A stretch of 7,933 nt of DNA from Prevotellaceae bacterium (lineage in GTDB: Bacteria > Bacteroidota > Bacteroidia > Bacteroidales > UBA932), in contig JAIROQ010000170.1 in assembly GCA_031257455.1 (NCBI GenBank), forward strand, positions 1 to 7,933, written 5' to 3'. Shown in pieces: positions 1-6,308 of the stretch (position 1 is the first letter of the stretch; every line of letters starts with the position of its first letter). The translations under genes were made by a program, and so were the position numbers. The notes beneath the pieces were generated by a model, which had not been told where the DNA came from, searched no databases, and was given only the letters and a program-made list of their open reading frames with translations.

Positions 1-846
1 ATAGCAGCTTTGCCGCTGCCTGCCATTACCCTTGCTTCCGGCAGTACTGCCCAGACGGTAACCGCCGGCGATGCCATTACAGAGATACAATACACCACCT
101 CTAATGCTTCCGGCGCTACGGCTACCGGCTTGCCGGACGGCGTATCCGGGTCATGGTCATCTGATGTATATACGATAAGTGGTACACCCACGAGCAGCGG
201 TACGTTTAATTATACCGTTACGACTACCAACGATAAAGGTTGCAACAATGCTACGGCAAACGGTACGATTACCGTAACCCTGCCGCCGCCGATTACCTAT
301 ACCGGTTGTACCACCCCCACGATTGTATTAGGTAAGGTTGGTTTCATCAGCAGTGATACCTACAGCCGCTACGGGCTAACCATTTCCGCTCCGGTTACGG
401 CAACATATTGTAATGGTCGTACGTATGAGACTTTTGACGGTGGAAGTTCCGGCGCCTTTATGGCTGATTGTGCCACCAATTATTATGGCGCTGAGCTAGG
501 AAACTGGTTTACTTGGTGCATGGTGAAGCAGTATGCAGAGCAATTGTGTCCCAACCAGTGGCGTGTACCCACCTTAGAAGACCATTGTCTGATAGCCAAT
601 GGCAGCACAACAAACTGTAATCAGTTAAGTAGTAATCTTAATGGGGTTGATGGTTATACCTATACGGGCCACGCGCGCACCGGCTCGTACCACCGTGGGG
701 GCTTGAGCGGCTACTATTGGTCTTCTACGGAGACCAATAGCGACTTCGGGTATGACTTGGGCTTCAGTAGCAACGGTACCTTCCCGCAGGACAGCTACGG
801 CAAAGAACGCGGGTTCGCATTGCGGTGCGTTCAGGATGCGCCGTAA
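1..846 (+). CDS. FISUMP-domain surface protein with Ig-like repeat, 3' part only
   Basis: The reading frame is open from base 1, so the gene begins upstream of the window; the in-frame TTG at base 10 is not a convincing start. About 280 C-terminal residues are visible. The first 90 or so form an Ig-like/putative-Ig repeat of the kind found in large Bacteroidota surface proteins, with the phrases GLPDGVSGSW, YTISGTPTSSGTFNYTV and NGTITV. From about base 340 to the stop is a FISUMP (Fibrobacter succinogenes major paralogous) domain, recognised by ATYCNGRTYETF, CPNQWRVPT, YYWSSTE and a closing GFALRCVQD. The domain carries several Cys. Proteins of this architecture are normally exported and surface-attached; their ligand is unknown. 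No type IX sorting domain is visible at the C-terminus. The gene faces the minus-strand metal operon and ends at a shared terminator. The family call is firm; the biological role is not known. Confidence 0.85.
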   Translation: MAALPLPAITLASGSTAQTVTAGDAITEIQYTTSNASGATATGLPDGVSGSWSSDVYTISGTPTSSGTFNYTVTTTNDKGCNNATANGTITVTLPPPITYTGCTTPTIVLGKVGFISSDTYSRYGLTISAPVTATYCNGRTYETFDGGSSGAFMADCATNYYGAELGNWFTWCMVKQYAEQLCPNQWRVPTLEDHCLIANGSTTNCNQLSSNLNGVDGYTYTGHARTGSYHRGGLSGYYWSSTETNSDFGYDLGFSSNGTFPQDSYGKERGFALRCVQDAP

Positions 847-984
847 ATTCTTAAATTTTAAATTATAATATATATGAAAGAAAATATAAAAATAATGCAG
901 GAAACACAAGGTGTCCATGCAACCTGTAGGGTTTCATTGCGCAACCATTGAAGTTTCAGGTTTGAGGTTTAAAGTTGGCGCACT

Positions 985-1026
985 AAAAAAATCGCCGGTG
1001 CAGAAATGTACCGGCGGCTTTTTTTT
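985..1026. terminator. Bidirectional intrinsic terminator between convergent genes
   Basis: A 10-bp stem (993-1002 with 1007-1016, one G-T wobble) closes on a GAAA tetraloop. It is flanked by seven A on the left and eight T on the right, so both strands give a GC-rich hairpin followed by a U-run. It can end the FISUMP gene on the plus strand and the HMA gene on the minus strand. Confidence 0.9.
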
Positions 1027-1027
1027 A

Positions 1028-1057
1028 GTTGAAAATTGAGAGTTGAAAGTTGAAAAT
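1028..1057. repeat. GTTGAAA simple repeat
   Basis: Three exact GTTGAAA copies start at 1028, 1042 and 1049, separated by a degenerate copy (ATTGAGA). This is a low-complexity intergenic tract directly after the terminator. No coding potential is evident. Confidence 0.7.
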
Positions 1058-1068
1058 GGCGACAGGCG

Positions 1069-1101
1069 CACTGTTCACTGTTCATTATTCACTGTTCACT
1101 T
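1069..1101. repeat. TTCACTG simple repeat overlapping the HMA gene end
   Basis: The tract is built from CACTGTT/TTCACTG units, with one TTCATTA variant in the middle. The stop codon of the minus-strand HMA gene (1085-1087) and its last few codons lie inside the tract, so the repeat supplies the C-terminal residues. Confidence 0.65.
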
Positions 1102-1390
1102 CTTTTGCGGTGTATCCGAGTTTTTCAAAGGCTTTCACGAGTTTTTCCTTGTCGGTTTTGGCGGTATTGAATTTAATCCATACCTCTTTCGTGTCAAGGG
1201 TTACCTTCATATCGACCACGCCTTTCTCGTGCGGAATGGCATTTTCGATTTTCTTCCGGCAATTGTGGCAATTCATGTTTACGATGAACGTTACTTCCGC
1301 TTCGTTCTTTTTCAGTTTTGACGGCGCTTGTCCGTAACCTGCCGCAGCAAATAAAAACAAGCTGCAAAAAATAAGGGTAATTGTTTTCAT
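1085..1390 (-). CDS. Secreted heavy-metal-associated (HMA) domain protein
   Basis: This is a 101-residue protein. Residues 1-20 form a signal peptide (Lys near the N-terminus, hydrophobic core, cleavage likely at GYG-Q), so the mature protein should be periplasmic or lipid-free extracytoplasmic. Residues 31-97 form one HMA/ferredoxin-like fold. The metal loop is MNCHNC, with Cys41 and Cys44 as the CxxC pair, followed by a helix (RKKIENAI) and the late LGYTAKEV motif usual in this fold. Family members bind a single soft metal ion such as Cu(I) and pass it to a partner. The gene is last in a minus-strand set after the TonB-dependent receptor, so a role as periplasmic metal carrier for that system is inferred. 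The ATG at 1388-1390 begins the signal peptide and is the clear start. The last residues (VNSE) are encoded by a simple repeat. Which metal is bound cannot be read from the sequence. Confidence 0.88.
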   Translation of the reverse strand: MKTITLIFCSLFLFAAAGYGQAPSKLKKNEAEVTFIVNMNCHNCRKKIENAIPHEKGVVDMKVTLDTKEVWIKFNTAKTDKEKLVKAFEKLGYTAKEVNSE

Positions 1391-1397
1391 GATAATG

Positions 1398-1450
1398 GTA
1401 GTTAATGTAGTTTTGTAGTTAATGTAGTTAATGTAGTTAATGTAGTTTTA
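1398..1450. repeat. 9-bp tandem repeat in front of the HMA gene
   Basis: Exact GTAGTTAAT units start at 1398, 1415, 1424 and 1433; degenerate units start at 1407 (8 bp) and 1442. The array lies 8 bp upstream of the HMA start codon, inside its 5' untranslated region on the minus strand. A change in copy number would alter the leader length without touching the coding frame. Confidence 0.85.
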
Positions 1451-1463
1451 TAATATTCTCGCC

Positions 1464-1499
1464 GTCTCCTCCTTCTTTCGGAGGGGGTTGGGGGGAGAC
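1464..1499. repeat. GC-rich palindromic intercistronic repeat
   Basis: The inner arms CCTCC (1468-1472) and GGAGG (1480-1484) enclose TTCTTTC, and the outer segments GTCTCC (1464-1469) and GGAGAC (1494-1499) are also complementary. The strand-biased C/G runs resemble the short palindromic intergenic elements scattered through many Bacteroidota genomes. It lies 5 bp past the receptor stop codon. There is no U-run on the minus strand, so it may stabilise or process the mRNA rather than terminate it. Confidence 0.55.
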
Positions 1500-1504
1500 A
1501 GGGG

Positions 1505-3805
1505 TTATTTATATAGCGTATATCTCAGTCCGGCATAAATGCGCCGTCCCATCAGCGGCCCCCAGACGATGGTCGAATTAAACAGCGGACTGTAAGGGTC
1601 GCCGGCATGGAGTATCGGGTCGTCCTGCATATAATTCAGGATATTTTCGCAGCCCAGATATATATCGATACCTTTGAACTTGCGCGTTACCTGCGCAAAA
1701 AACATCGGGTACACCGGCGAATAACGGTTGCCGGAATGTGTGCGTTCCACGTCCGGCAGGCGGGTAGCGCCGTTCAATTGCGCGGTGATGTCGAATGTCC
1801 AAATGTTCATGCGCGTGGCATATTGCAGGTTGAGCAATGCCTTGAAACGGTCGTTCAACGGGCGTTCGCGGAGGCGGTCATAAGCGTAGGCCGTCTTCGC
1901 ATCGGTATAGCGGAATGCCGCCAGAAGCGTAAAACGCTCCACCGGCTGCATGTTGAAATCCACCTGAAAAGTATTCGCGTATGATTTCCCGCGAAGGTTA
2001 TAAACCCAATAAACGGAATAGTCCTGCGGCGGTTCGTACAAATAGCGTTCCGCATCCACCAGTACCTGACGGGTAAAATCGGTGCGGAAAAAATCCACAC
2101 TTATCGAGGCATTGTCGTCATATCCCCATGGGAAATACCACGACAAACTGCCGCCGAACGTCCATGCTTCCTCGCGTTGCAAATCGTCAGCTATTTGGAT
2201 TTTGCGGCCGGTGGCCAGCATCCCGATATTGTCGGCAATGACATTGGCGGTGCGGAAACCGCGCCCCGCAGATGTCCGCAGGATAAGCCGGTCGGAGAAA
2301 TGGTATTTCAAGGTAACGCGCGGCGTAAGCAACCACCGGTACAGCGAATGATAATCGGCACGCAGGCCGGCCACCAGCGTCAGTTTTTCCTTGTAGGCAA
2401 AAGTATATTCGCCGAACAGTCCGCCGGTGATTTCCCGCCGGTCCAGGTGGAGCGTATTATCATAGCGTTGCCGGCTGCCGGTCAGCCAAACGTCTTCCAG
2501 CAGTTCCCGGTAATCGTCCCAGCGGAAGGCAAGGCCGGCGGTATAGGAATGGTACTTGCCGAAACCCGATTGGAACAGGACATTGAAAGTAGCGGTATTT
2601 TCGCGCCCGCCGTAATTCTTCAACCCGAAGAAAGCATTTAATTCATGGAACGTATAATCGCCGATAAAAGCAATGTTCGAGGCAGCCGGAGCGGCAGCCA
2701 AATCCTCGCGTGAACGCTGCGAAACGCCTAACGGGATACCCAGTTTTATGTAAGCATTGAAATGCTTGTTGTCAATATTGCTGCCGTAGGCGGACGTATC
2801 GCGCGGACGGCTGCTGTCGAAATCCATCTGCCCGCTTTCGCGTTTTTCATACAGGCCTTTCACGCCGAAGCGCAGCTGCGTGCCGTTATCTGCGATATAC
2901 GTCCAGCGGTTTGCCAGGTTCACCTGCCGCTTGACGGGTTCGTCAATAAAGCCGTCATGATTGTCGTCATACTTTTTCGGGTCAATGGAAGCGTGCGCCA
3001 GCAGGATGGTTGACCATTTTTCCGACAGTTGCAGCGATGACGCCACATTCGCTTCCGTACGCAGAAACCGGTCGAGGTACAGGTTCAGGAACAGCGGCTG
3101 CGGGGTTACCGGCTTGCGGTATTCGAGGTTGATTTGTCCCGTGATATTTTCGTAGCCTTGCAGGATAGAGCCCGCGCCTTTGGCAATTTGAATGCTTTCC
3201 AGCCACTGGCCGGGCGTATAGCTCAAGCCGAAGGGCTGGGCAAGGCCGCGCATGTCGGGGCGGCTTTCGTCCAGCATCTGCACATAGTTGCCGGATAACC
3301 CGAGCAGGCGTATTTGCCGTGCGCCGCTCACCGCATCGCTGTAACCTACCGTGATGCCGGCAGAATTTTCAAAACTCTCGGCGAGGTTACAACACGCCAT
3401 CTTGGTCAGGCCGGCAGCGCTAATCACTTCCGTTTTGATAGTCGAAAGTCTGGAAATATAGTTACCGGCCTGCCGTCCGGTGACCACCACTTCATCAAGC
3501 GCCGCTCCTTCGTACAATGTGATGTCCAATGCGTCTTCCGCAGCGGTTACCACGAGCGTATCACTTTCGTAGCCCACGAAGGAAACGATGAGGTGCGCCG
3601 GAAATACCGGCGGGGCGGCAATGGAAAAGCGTCCGTTTTCATCGGTCGTTACGGCCATTGTCGAGTGATGCCAATAAACGGACGCATAAGCCAGCGGCGC
3701 CTTTCCGCCCGAAGGCGAAAGCCCGGAAACCGTCCCCCAGACGTTCTGGGCAGCTATCGCATGATTGATGGTGACAGCTGCGAGTAATAATAAAATTTTA
3801 TTCAT
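1505..3805 (-). CDS. TonB-dependent outer-membrane receptor, probable metal-linked type
   Basis: This is a full-length 766-residue receptor. Residues 1-19 are a signal peptide (cleavage near IAA-Q). Residues 21-100 form a carboxypeptidase-regulatory-like/DUF4480-type beta domain, with YASVYWHHSTMAVTTDENG and LIVSFVGYESDTL. LDEVVVTGR at 103-111 is the usual linker before the plug. The plug spans about 115-230 (TKMACCNLAESF, IRLLGLSGNYVQML, IQIAKGAGSILQGYENITG), and the rest is a 22-strand-type barrel ending in AGLRYTLYK. The plug holds a Cys pair at 138-139, and residues 280-290 (DDNHDGFIDEP) resemble a Ca-binding loop. Receptors with the ACCNL plug segment often sit beside HMA and HYC_CC_PP genes. 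The receptor should take up a substrate across the outer membrane using TonB/ExbBD energy; a copper or other metal complex is inferred from the neighbours only. There is no SusD-like partner, which argues against glycan uptake. Confidence 0.92.
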   Translation of the reverse strand: MNKILLLLAAVTINHAIAAQNVWGTVSGLSPSGGKAPLAYASVYWHHSTMAVTTDENGRFSIAAPPVFPAHLIVSFVGYESDTLVVTAAEDALDITLYEGAALDEVVVTGRQAGNYISRLSTIKTEVISAAGLTKMACCNLAESFENSAGITVGYSDAVSGARQIRLLGLSGNYVQMLDESRPDMRGLAQPFGLSYTPGQWLESIQIAKGAGSILQGYENITGQINLEYRKPVTPQPLFLNLYLDRFLRTEANVASSLQLSEKWSTILLAHASIDPKKYDDNHDGFIDEPVKRQVNLANRWTYIADNGTQLRFGVKGLYEKRESGQMDFDSSRPRDTSAYGSNIDNKHFNAYIKLGIPLGVSQRSREDLAAAPAASNIAFIGDYTFHELNAFFGLKNYGGRENTATFNVLFQSGFGKYHSYTAGLAFRWDDYRELLEDVWLTGSRQRYDNTLHLDRREITGGLFGEYTFAYKEKLTLVAGLRADYHSLYRWLLTPRVTLKYHFSDRLILRTSAGRGFRTANVIADNIGMLATGRKIQIADDLQREEAWTFGGSLSWYFPWGYDDNASISVDFFRTDFTRQVLVDAERYLYEPPQDYSVYWVYNLRGKSYANTFQVDFNMQPVERFTLLAAFRYTDAKTAYAYDRLRERPLNDRFKALLNLQYATRMNIWTFDITAQLNGATRLPDVERTHSGNRYSPVYPMFFAQVTRKFKGIDIYLGCENILNYMQDDPILHAGDPYSPLFNSTIVWGPLMGRRIYAGLRYTLYK

Positions 3806-3826
3806 AAATAATAACGTTTGAATGAT

Positions 3827-3881
3827 ACAATAAGTTTATAAGGACAAACAGAAATTTGTCCGGTAACGGAAAACTTATTGT
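3827..3881. promoter_or_regulatory. Large two-part inverted repeat before the receptor gene
   Basis: The outer arms are 11 bp and perfect (ACAATAAGTTT at 3827-3837, complement at 3871-3881). Inside them is a separate perfect 7-bp hairpin (GGACAAA at 3842-3848, TTTGTCC at 3855-3861, loop CAGAAA). It fills most of the 80-bp gap between the HYC_CC_PP stop and the receptor start. No U-run follows on the minus strand, so it is not a standard terminator. It could be an mRNA processing or stability element, a partial attenuator, or a protein-binding site. Confidence 0.6.
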
Positions 3882-3885
3882 TGCA

Positions 3886-4365
3886 TCATAAACGCCATTG
3901 CTGCACCCGCGAGAAGAGCGAATGCCCGGCATAAAGGAGCGGCGGCGGATTGGTACGGACGATAGCCGCCATTACCGGCGCATGGTTCGCAAAAAGCGCG
4001 GCCGCCGGAAAGTATAATAATAAGGAATAAAAGCCGGGAACGACTTTTGATACGCCCGGCAAGTTCTGGTCGATTTGCAGCAGTTCGACCTGTACCGTGC
4101 AACAGGCAGCGCCGGAAATACCTTCCATTCCTGAAGCACCGGCGCAAGGAACAGTAGCGGTTTCCTGCACGGCATGGCAACAATGCGCCGTTTCTTCTTC
4201 GTGTCGGGGAGGGTCATGCCTGCAAGCATGATATTCAACCGCCGGCAATACTACCTGCGCCGCATTCCCGCACCGGCAATAATGTTTCCCCACCCCGATG
4301 ACGCCCATCCCATAAGCGAACACCAGCGCGCCGGCAAACAAATATTTGAAAAAATGTTTCATCAT
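3886..4365 (-). CDS. HYC_CC_PP family Cys/His-rich protein
   Basis: This 159-residue protein matches the HYC_CC_PP pattern of Bacteroidota: GKHYC at 26-30, Cys pairs at 62-63 (HCCH) and 88-89 (ACC), and a late NPPPLL at 139-144. An N-terminal hydrophobic stretch (about 5-25) is a signal peptide or membrane anchor, and a second hydrophobic stretch lies at about 108-136. Eight Cys (30, 32, 48, 62, 63, 74, 88, 89) and many His between the two hydrophobic stretches suggest an envelope metal-binding segment. The family has no settled biochemical function. Being first in a run with a TonB-dependent receptor and an HMA protein suggests a role in metal sensing or binding at the envelope, which is inference. 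Either of the two adjacent ATGs (4363-4365 or 4360-4362) could be the start; both lie only 8-11 bp after the -7 box. Confidence 0.85.
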   Translation of the reverse strand: MMKHFFKYLFAGALVFAYGMGVIGVGKHYCRCGNAAQVVLPAVEYHACRHDPPRHEEETAHCCHAVQETATVPCAGASGMEGISGAACCTVQVELLQIDQNLPGVSKVVPGFYSLLLYFPAAALFANHAPVMAAIVRTNPPPLLYAGHSLFSRVQQWRL

Positions 4366-4373
4366 TGCAAATA

Positions 4374-4404
4374 CAAAGCTACTAAAAAATCATAAATACA
4401 CAAA
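4374..4404 (-). promoter_or_regulatory. Promoter of the metal operon
   Basis: Read on the minus strand, TTTG (4404-4401), a 19-base spacer and TAGCTTTG (4381-4374) match the Bacteroidetes consensus TTTG-N19-TAnnTTTG. The first possible ATG follows 8 bases after the -7 box, so the mRNA leader would be absent or only a few bases long. It drives the HYC_CC_PP gene and probably the receptor and HMA genes. Confidence 0.8.
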
Positions 4405-4410
4405 AAATTG

Positions 4411-4418
4411 TATATTTG
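4411..4418 (+). promoter_or_regulatory. -7 box for the MBL-fold hydrolase gene
   Basis: TATATTTG is an exact TAnnTTTG match, 42 bp before the ATG at 4461. No TTTG is found 19-21 bp upstream, where the region overlaps the spacer of the divergent promoter. The leader would be roughly 35 bases and A/T-rich. The two promoters share one 95-bp divergent intergenic region. Confidence 0.6.
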
Positions 4419-4460
4419 TATGCACATTTTTACAACAATAATTTAAAAAATACACATCAA

Positions 4461-5891
4461 ATGAAAAAAACCAGTGTACTTTTTTTTGCAGCCGTCTTCG
4501 CTATCATGCCGGCGACAGCACAACAAACGCCAGAGATTTTCCAATACCGCTCTACGCCGGTAGGTGTAAGCGTACTTCCCGAACTGCAACAAAACGGGCA
4601 CGTCCATACCCTGATTGGCGCAACGCCCGGAATACTCAAAAAATATGCGCCGGACGGGATAATACCGAGTGCGGTAAATGCTTTCTTAATTTACAGGTAT
4701 GGGCAACTAACGTTGATTGACGCCGGGTTTGGGAGAAAACTCTTTGAACGCCTGCAATCGCTCGGGTTCACAGCGGATGACGTCAGCGTAGTGCTGCTTA
4801 CGCACCTGCACGGCGACCACATCGGCGGGCTCTTGCGGGACGGGAAAGCAGCCTTCCCGAATGCAACCGTTTATTTGTCGAAACAGGAATACGATTACTG
4901 GACTAACGATGAAGCGATGAATAAACTGCCGGAAGACCGCCGCGGCAACTTTGAGAATGCACGGAAAACGCTTGCTGCGTACGAAGAAAAGGTATTTACT
5001 TTTGAACCGGCGGAAATAAACGCCGAAGCGCAGCGCGAGGTTATTCCCGGCATCTATGGTATCGCCGCTTTCGGGCATACGCCGGGACATACGATGTATA
5101 AAATAGCGCTCGGCACGGAAGAATTCCTCGTATGGGCTGATTTGACGCACGCCACCGCCATACAACTGCCCCACCCCGAAGTGGCCGTAACTTACGACTT
5201 GCATCCCGAACAGGCAGTGGCCACGCGCAAGGAAGTACTGGCTTATGCGGCGAAAAATGCGTTGCCGGTAGCCGGCTCGCACATTGCTTTCCCAAGCGCC
5301 GGATGGGTATTTGAAAATAAACAGGGCGGATATGTATTCCAGCCCGCCCTGACGCCCGAAGCCGTGAAAAAAACGGTGAACGAACAATTGCAAAAATATG
5401 CCGGAACGCGGTTGCAGGATATTTATAAAAACTTCTTCCAGGATTATTTCGGACCCGGACACATTATTCCCGATGCCGCCGCTGCAAAAAAATATTTGCA
5501 GGAGGAATTGGACGCCTGCACGGAAACTGCCGGCGTGGCGGTAGAACCTGCCGGAAGCGAAGGCAATTTCTACCGCGTAAACCTTTCCGTAGTGAAAGAA
5601 AAGAAAATTCCTTTCAACCTTTTTCTGGACGCCTTTATTGAAAGCGCCAATGACGTGATAGCCCCGCCGCCGGCCGTATGGACAGCGCAATGGAATCACA
5701 TCATACGCATCATCGACAACCTGCAACTCGACATTCCCGACTACGAAGCCGACAAAGAACGCCTGAACAACCTGCTGGCAGAGGGAAAATATGTCGTACA
5801 CCATAGCGACACTTATGAAGAACAGCACAAGCCGCATTACCGCATCATCAGCAAATCCGTCTTCGAGAAAAAATTAAGAAAAAGGCTGTAA
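4461..5891 (+). CDS. Exported metallo-beta-lactamase-fold hydrolase with extra C-terminal domain
   Basis: The ATG at 4461 is chosen because it begins a clear signal peptide (MKKTSVLFFAAVFAIMPATA, cleavage near residue 20); the frame is also open upstream, but that part overlaps the promoter and has no ATG. The protein is 476 residues. The MBL fold covers about 30-295 with a full binuclear ligand set: HLHGDH (His115, His117, Asp119, His120), His210 in TPGH, Asp227 in WADLTH and His274 in GSH. The segment GIIPSAVNAFLI...TLIDAGFG is typical of the lactonase/methyl-parathion-hydrolase-like branch, so a lactone or ester is a plausible substrate, though unproven. Residues about 300-476 form a separate domain that I do not recognise by name (key phrases FFQDYFGPGHIIPD, FYRVNLSV, KYVVHHS, PHYRII). 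The enzyme should act in the periplasm or outside. It is divergent from the metal operon, and no functional link between them is evident beyond adjacency. Confidence 0.88.
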   Translation: MKKTSVLFFAAVFAIMPATAQQTPEIFQYRSTPVGVSVLPELQQNGHVHTLIGATPGILKKYAPDGIIPSAVNAFLIYRYGQLTLIDAGFGRKLFERLQSLGFTADDVSVVLLTHLHGDHIGGLLRDGKAAFPNATVYLSKQEYDYWTNDEAMNKLPEDRRGNFENARKTLAAYEEKVFTFEPAEINAEAQREVIPGIYGIAAFGHTPGHTMYKIALGTEEFLVWADLTHATAIQLPHPEVAVTYDLHPEQAVATRKEVLAYAAKNALPVAGSHIAFPSAGWVFENKQGGYVFQPALTPEAVKKTVNEQLQKYAGTRLQDIYKNFFQDYFGPGHIIPDAAAAKKYLQEELDACTETAGVAVEPAGSEGNFYRVNLSVVKEKKIPFNLFLDAFIESANDVIAPPPAVWTAQWNHIIRIIDNLQLDIPDYEADKERLNNLLAEGKYVVHHSDTYEEQHKPHYRIISKSVFEKKLRKRL

Positions 5892-5903
5892 CAGGGATTT
5901 ATG

Positions 5904-5930
5904 ATTGAATTATCCAATTCAATATTTTTT
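5904..5930 (+). terminator. AT-rich terminator after the hydrolase gene
   Basis: A perfect 8-bp inverted repeat (ATTGAATT at 5904-5911, AATTCAAT at 5916-5923, loop ATCC) is followed by A and six T. It begins 12 bp after the hydrolase stop. The stem is weak because it is A/T-rich, so some read-through into the tRNA gene is possible. Confidence 0.55.
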
Positions 5931-5932
5931 AT

Positions 5933-5940
5933 TATCTTTG
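5933..5940 (+). promoter_or_regulatory. -7 box of the tRNA-Leu gene
   Basis: TATCTTTG matches TAnnTTTG exactly and lies 27 bp before the tRNA. It directly abuts the U-run of the preceding terminator. No clear TTTG -33 box is present at the usual distance. Confidence 0.65.
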
Positions 5941-5967
5941 CAGCCCCAAACGCGCTATTGACGTACT

Positions 5968-6051
<84 letters not shown>

Positions 6052-6064
6052 CGATGGTGATGAG

Positions 6065-6092
6065 AAAGCATCTGAAAAGCAGATGCTTTTTT
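6065..6092 (+). terminator. Terminator downstream of tRNA-Leu
   Basis: A perfect 10-bp stem (AAAGCATCTG at 6065-6074, CAGATGCTTT at 6080-6089) with loop AAAAG ends in six T (6087-6092). It lies 13 bp past the tRNA 3' end. Confidence 0.9.
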
Positions 6093-6098
6093 ATTTGG

Positions 6099-6122
6099 TG
6101 GGAATAGATTTGGGAATGATTT
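6099..6122. repeat. Tandem repeat of TGGGAAT(A)GATTT
   Basis: The units TGGGAATAGATTT (6099-6111) and TGGGAATGATTT (6111-6122) lie head to tail, differing by one inserted A and sharing one base. They sit immediately past the tRNA terminator, on the flank where recombinase arm sites would be expected. Confidence 0.6.
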
Positions 6123-6154
6123 ATGTTATTAACGCAAAATCTACCCATCTCAGA

Positions 6155-6181
6155 AAATAAAAACGCCCCCTACCGGAGGCG
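6155..6181 (-). terminator. Terminator of the integrase/RHH transcription unit
   Basis: On the minus strand CGCCTCC and GGGGGCG form a 7-bp stem with one U-G wobble and loop GGTA (6181-6164), followed by TTTTTATTTT (6163-6155 and one base beyond). On the plus strand the wobble becomes a C-A mismatch, so the structure favours the minus-strand direction. It lies about 120 bp after the RHH stop codon. Confidence 0.75.
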
Positions 6182-6232
6182 AATACAATCAAATCTCAAT
6201 TTCATCTGCCGTTTCTCTGAGGAATTCCTGTT

Positions 6233-6263
6233 CAAAGCTACCACAAAATTTCAAAGAATGCAA
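6233..6263 (-). promoter_or_regulatory. Promoter-like site between the RHH gene and its terminator
   Basis: The minus strand reads TTG (6263-6261), a 20-base spacer and TAGCTTTG (6240-6233), an exact TAnnTTTG. A transcript from it would start near 6226 and reach the terminator at 6181-6155 after about 70 bases. No convincing gene is in that space; an 11-codon ORF starting MKLRF ends inside the terminator stem. Confidence 0.45.
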
Positions 6264-6265
6264 TC

Positions 6266-6308
6266 AAGTCACAACGTCAAATGATTGATACTCGAACAAA
6301 GTCACAAC
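6266..6308. repeat. Direct repeat AAGTCACAAC, 33 bp apart
   Basis: Exact 10-bp copies occur at 6266-6275 and 6299-6308, with a start-to-start distance of 33 bp, close to three helical turns. The second copy contains the RHH stop codon. A small inverted repeat, CAATCA (6261-6266) and TGATTG (6282-6287), overlaps the first copy. These are candidate binding sites for the recombinase, an accessory factor or the RHH protein. Confidence 0.6.

Noticed and set aside
874..951. 25-codon plus-strand ORF (starts MKENIKIMQETQG) after the FISUMP gene
   Set aside because: Too short and without a clear ribosome site or family. It lies between a stop codon and a terminator, so it is probably chance, although translation cannot be excluded.
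1028..1101. Possible CRISPR-like array
   Set aside because: The units are only 7 bp, adjacent or irregular, with no spacers of constant length; these are simple sequence repeats.
2177..2641. Plus-strand open frame inside the receptor gene
   Set aside because: It is antisense to a complete TonB-dependent receptor, with no motif and no promoter; it is a frame shadow.
4707..5837. Long open frame on the minus strand, antisense to the MBL hydrolase (376 codons)
   Set aside because: It is a shadow of the real gene: the composition is odd (Phe, Arg and Cys rich), no domain is seen, and the plus-strand frame has a full set of MBL catalytic residues and a signal peptide.
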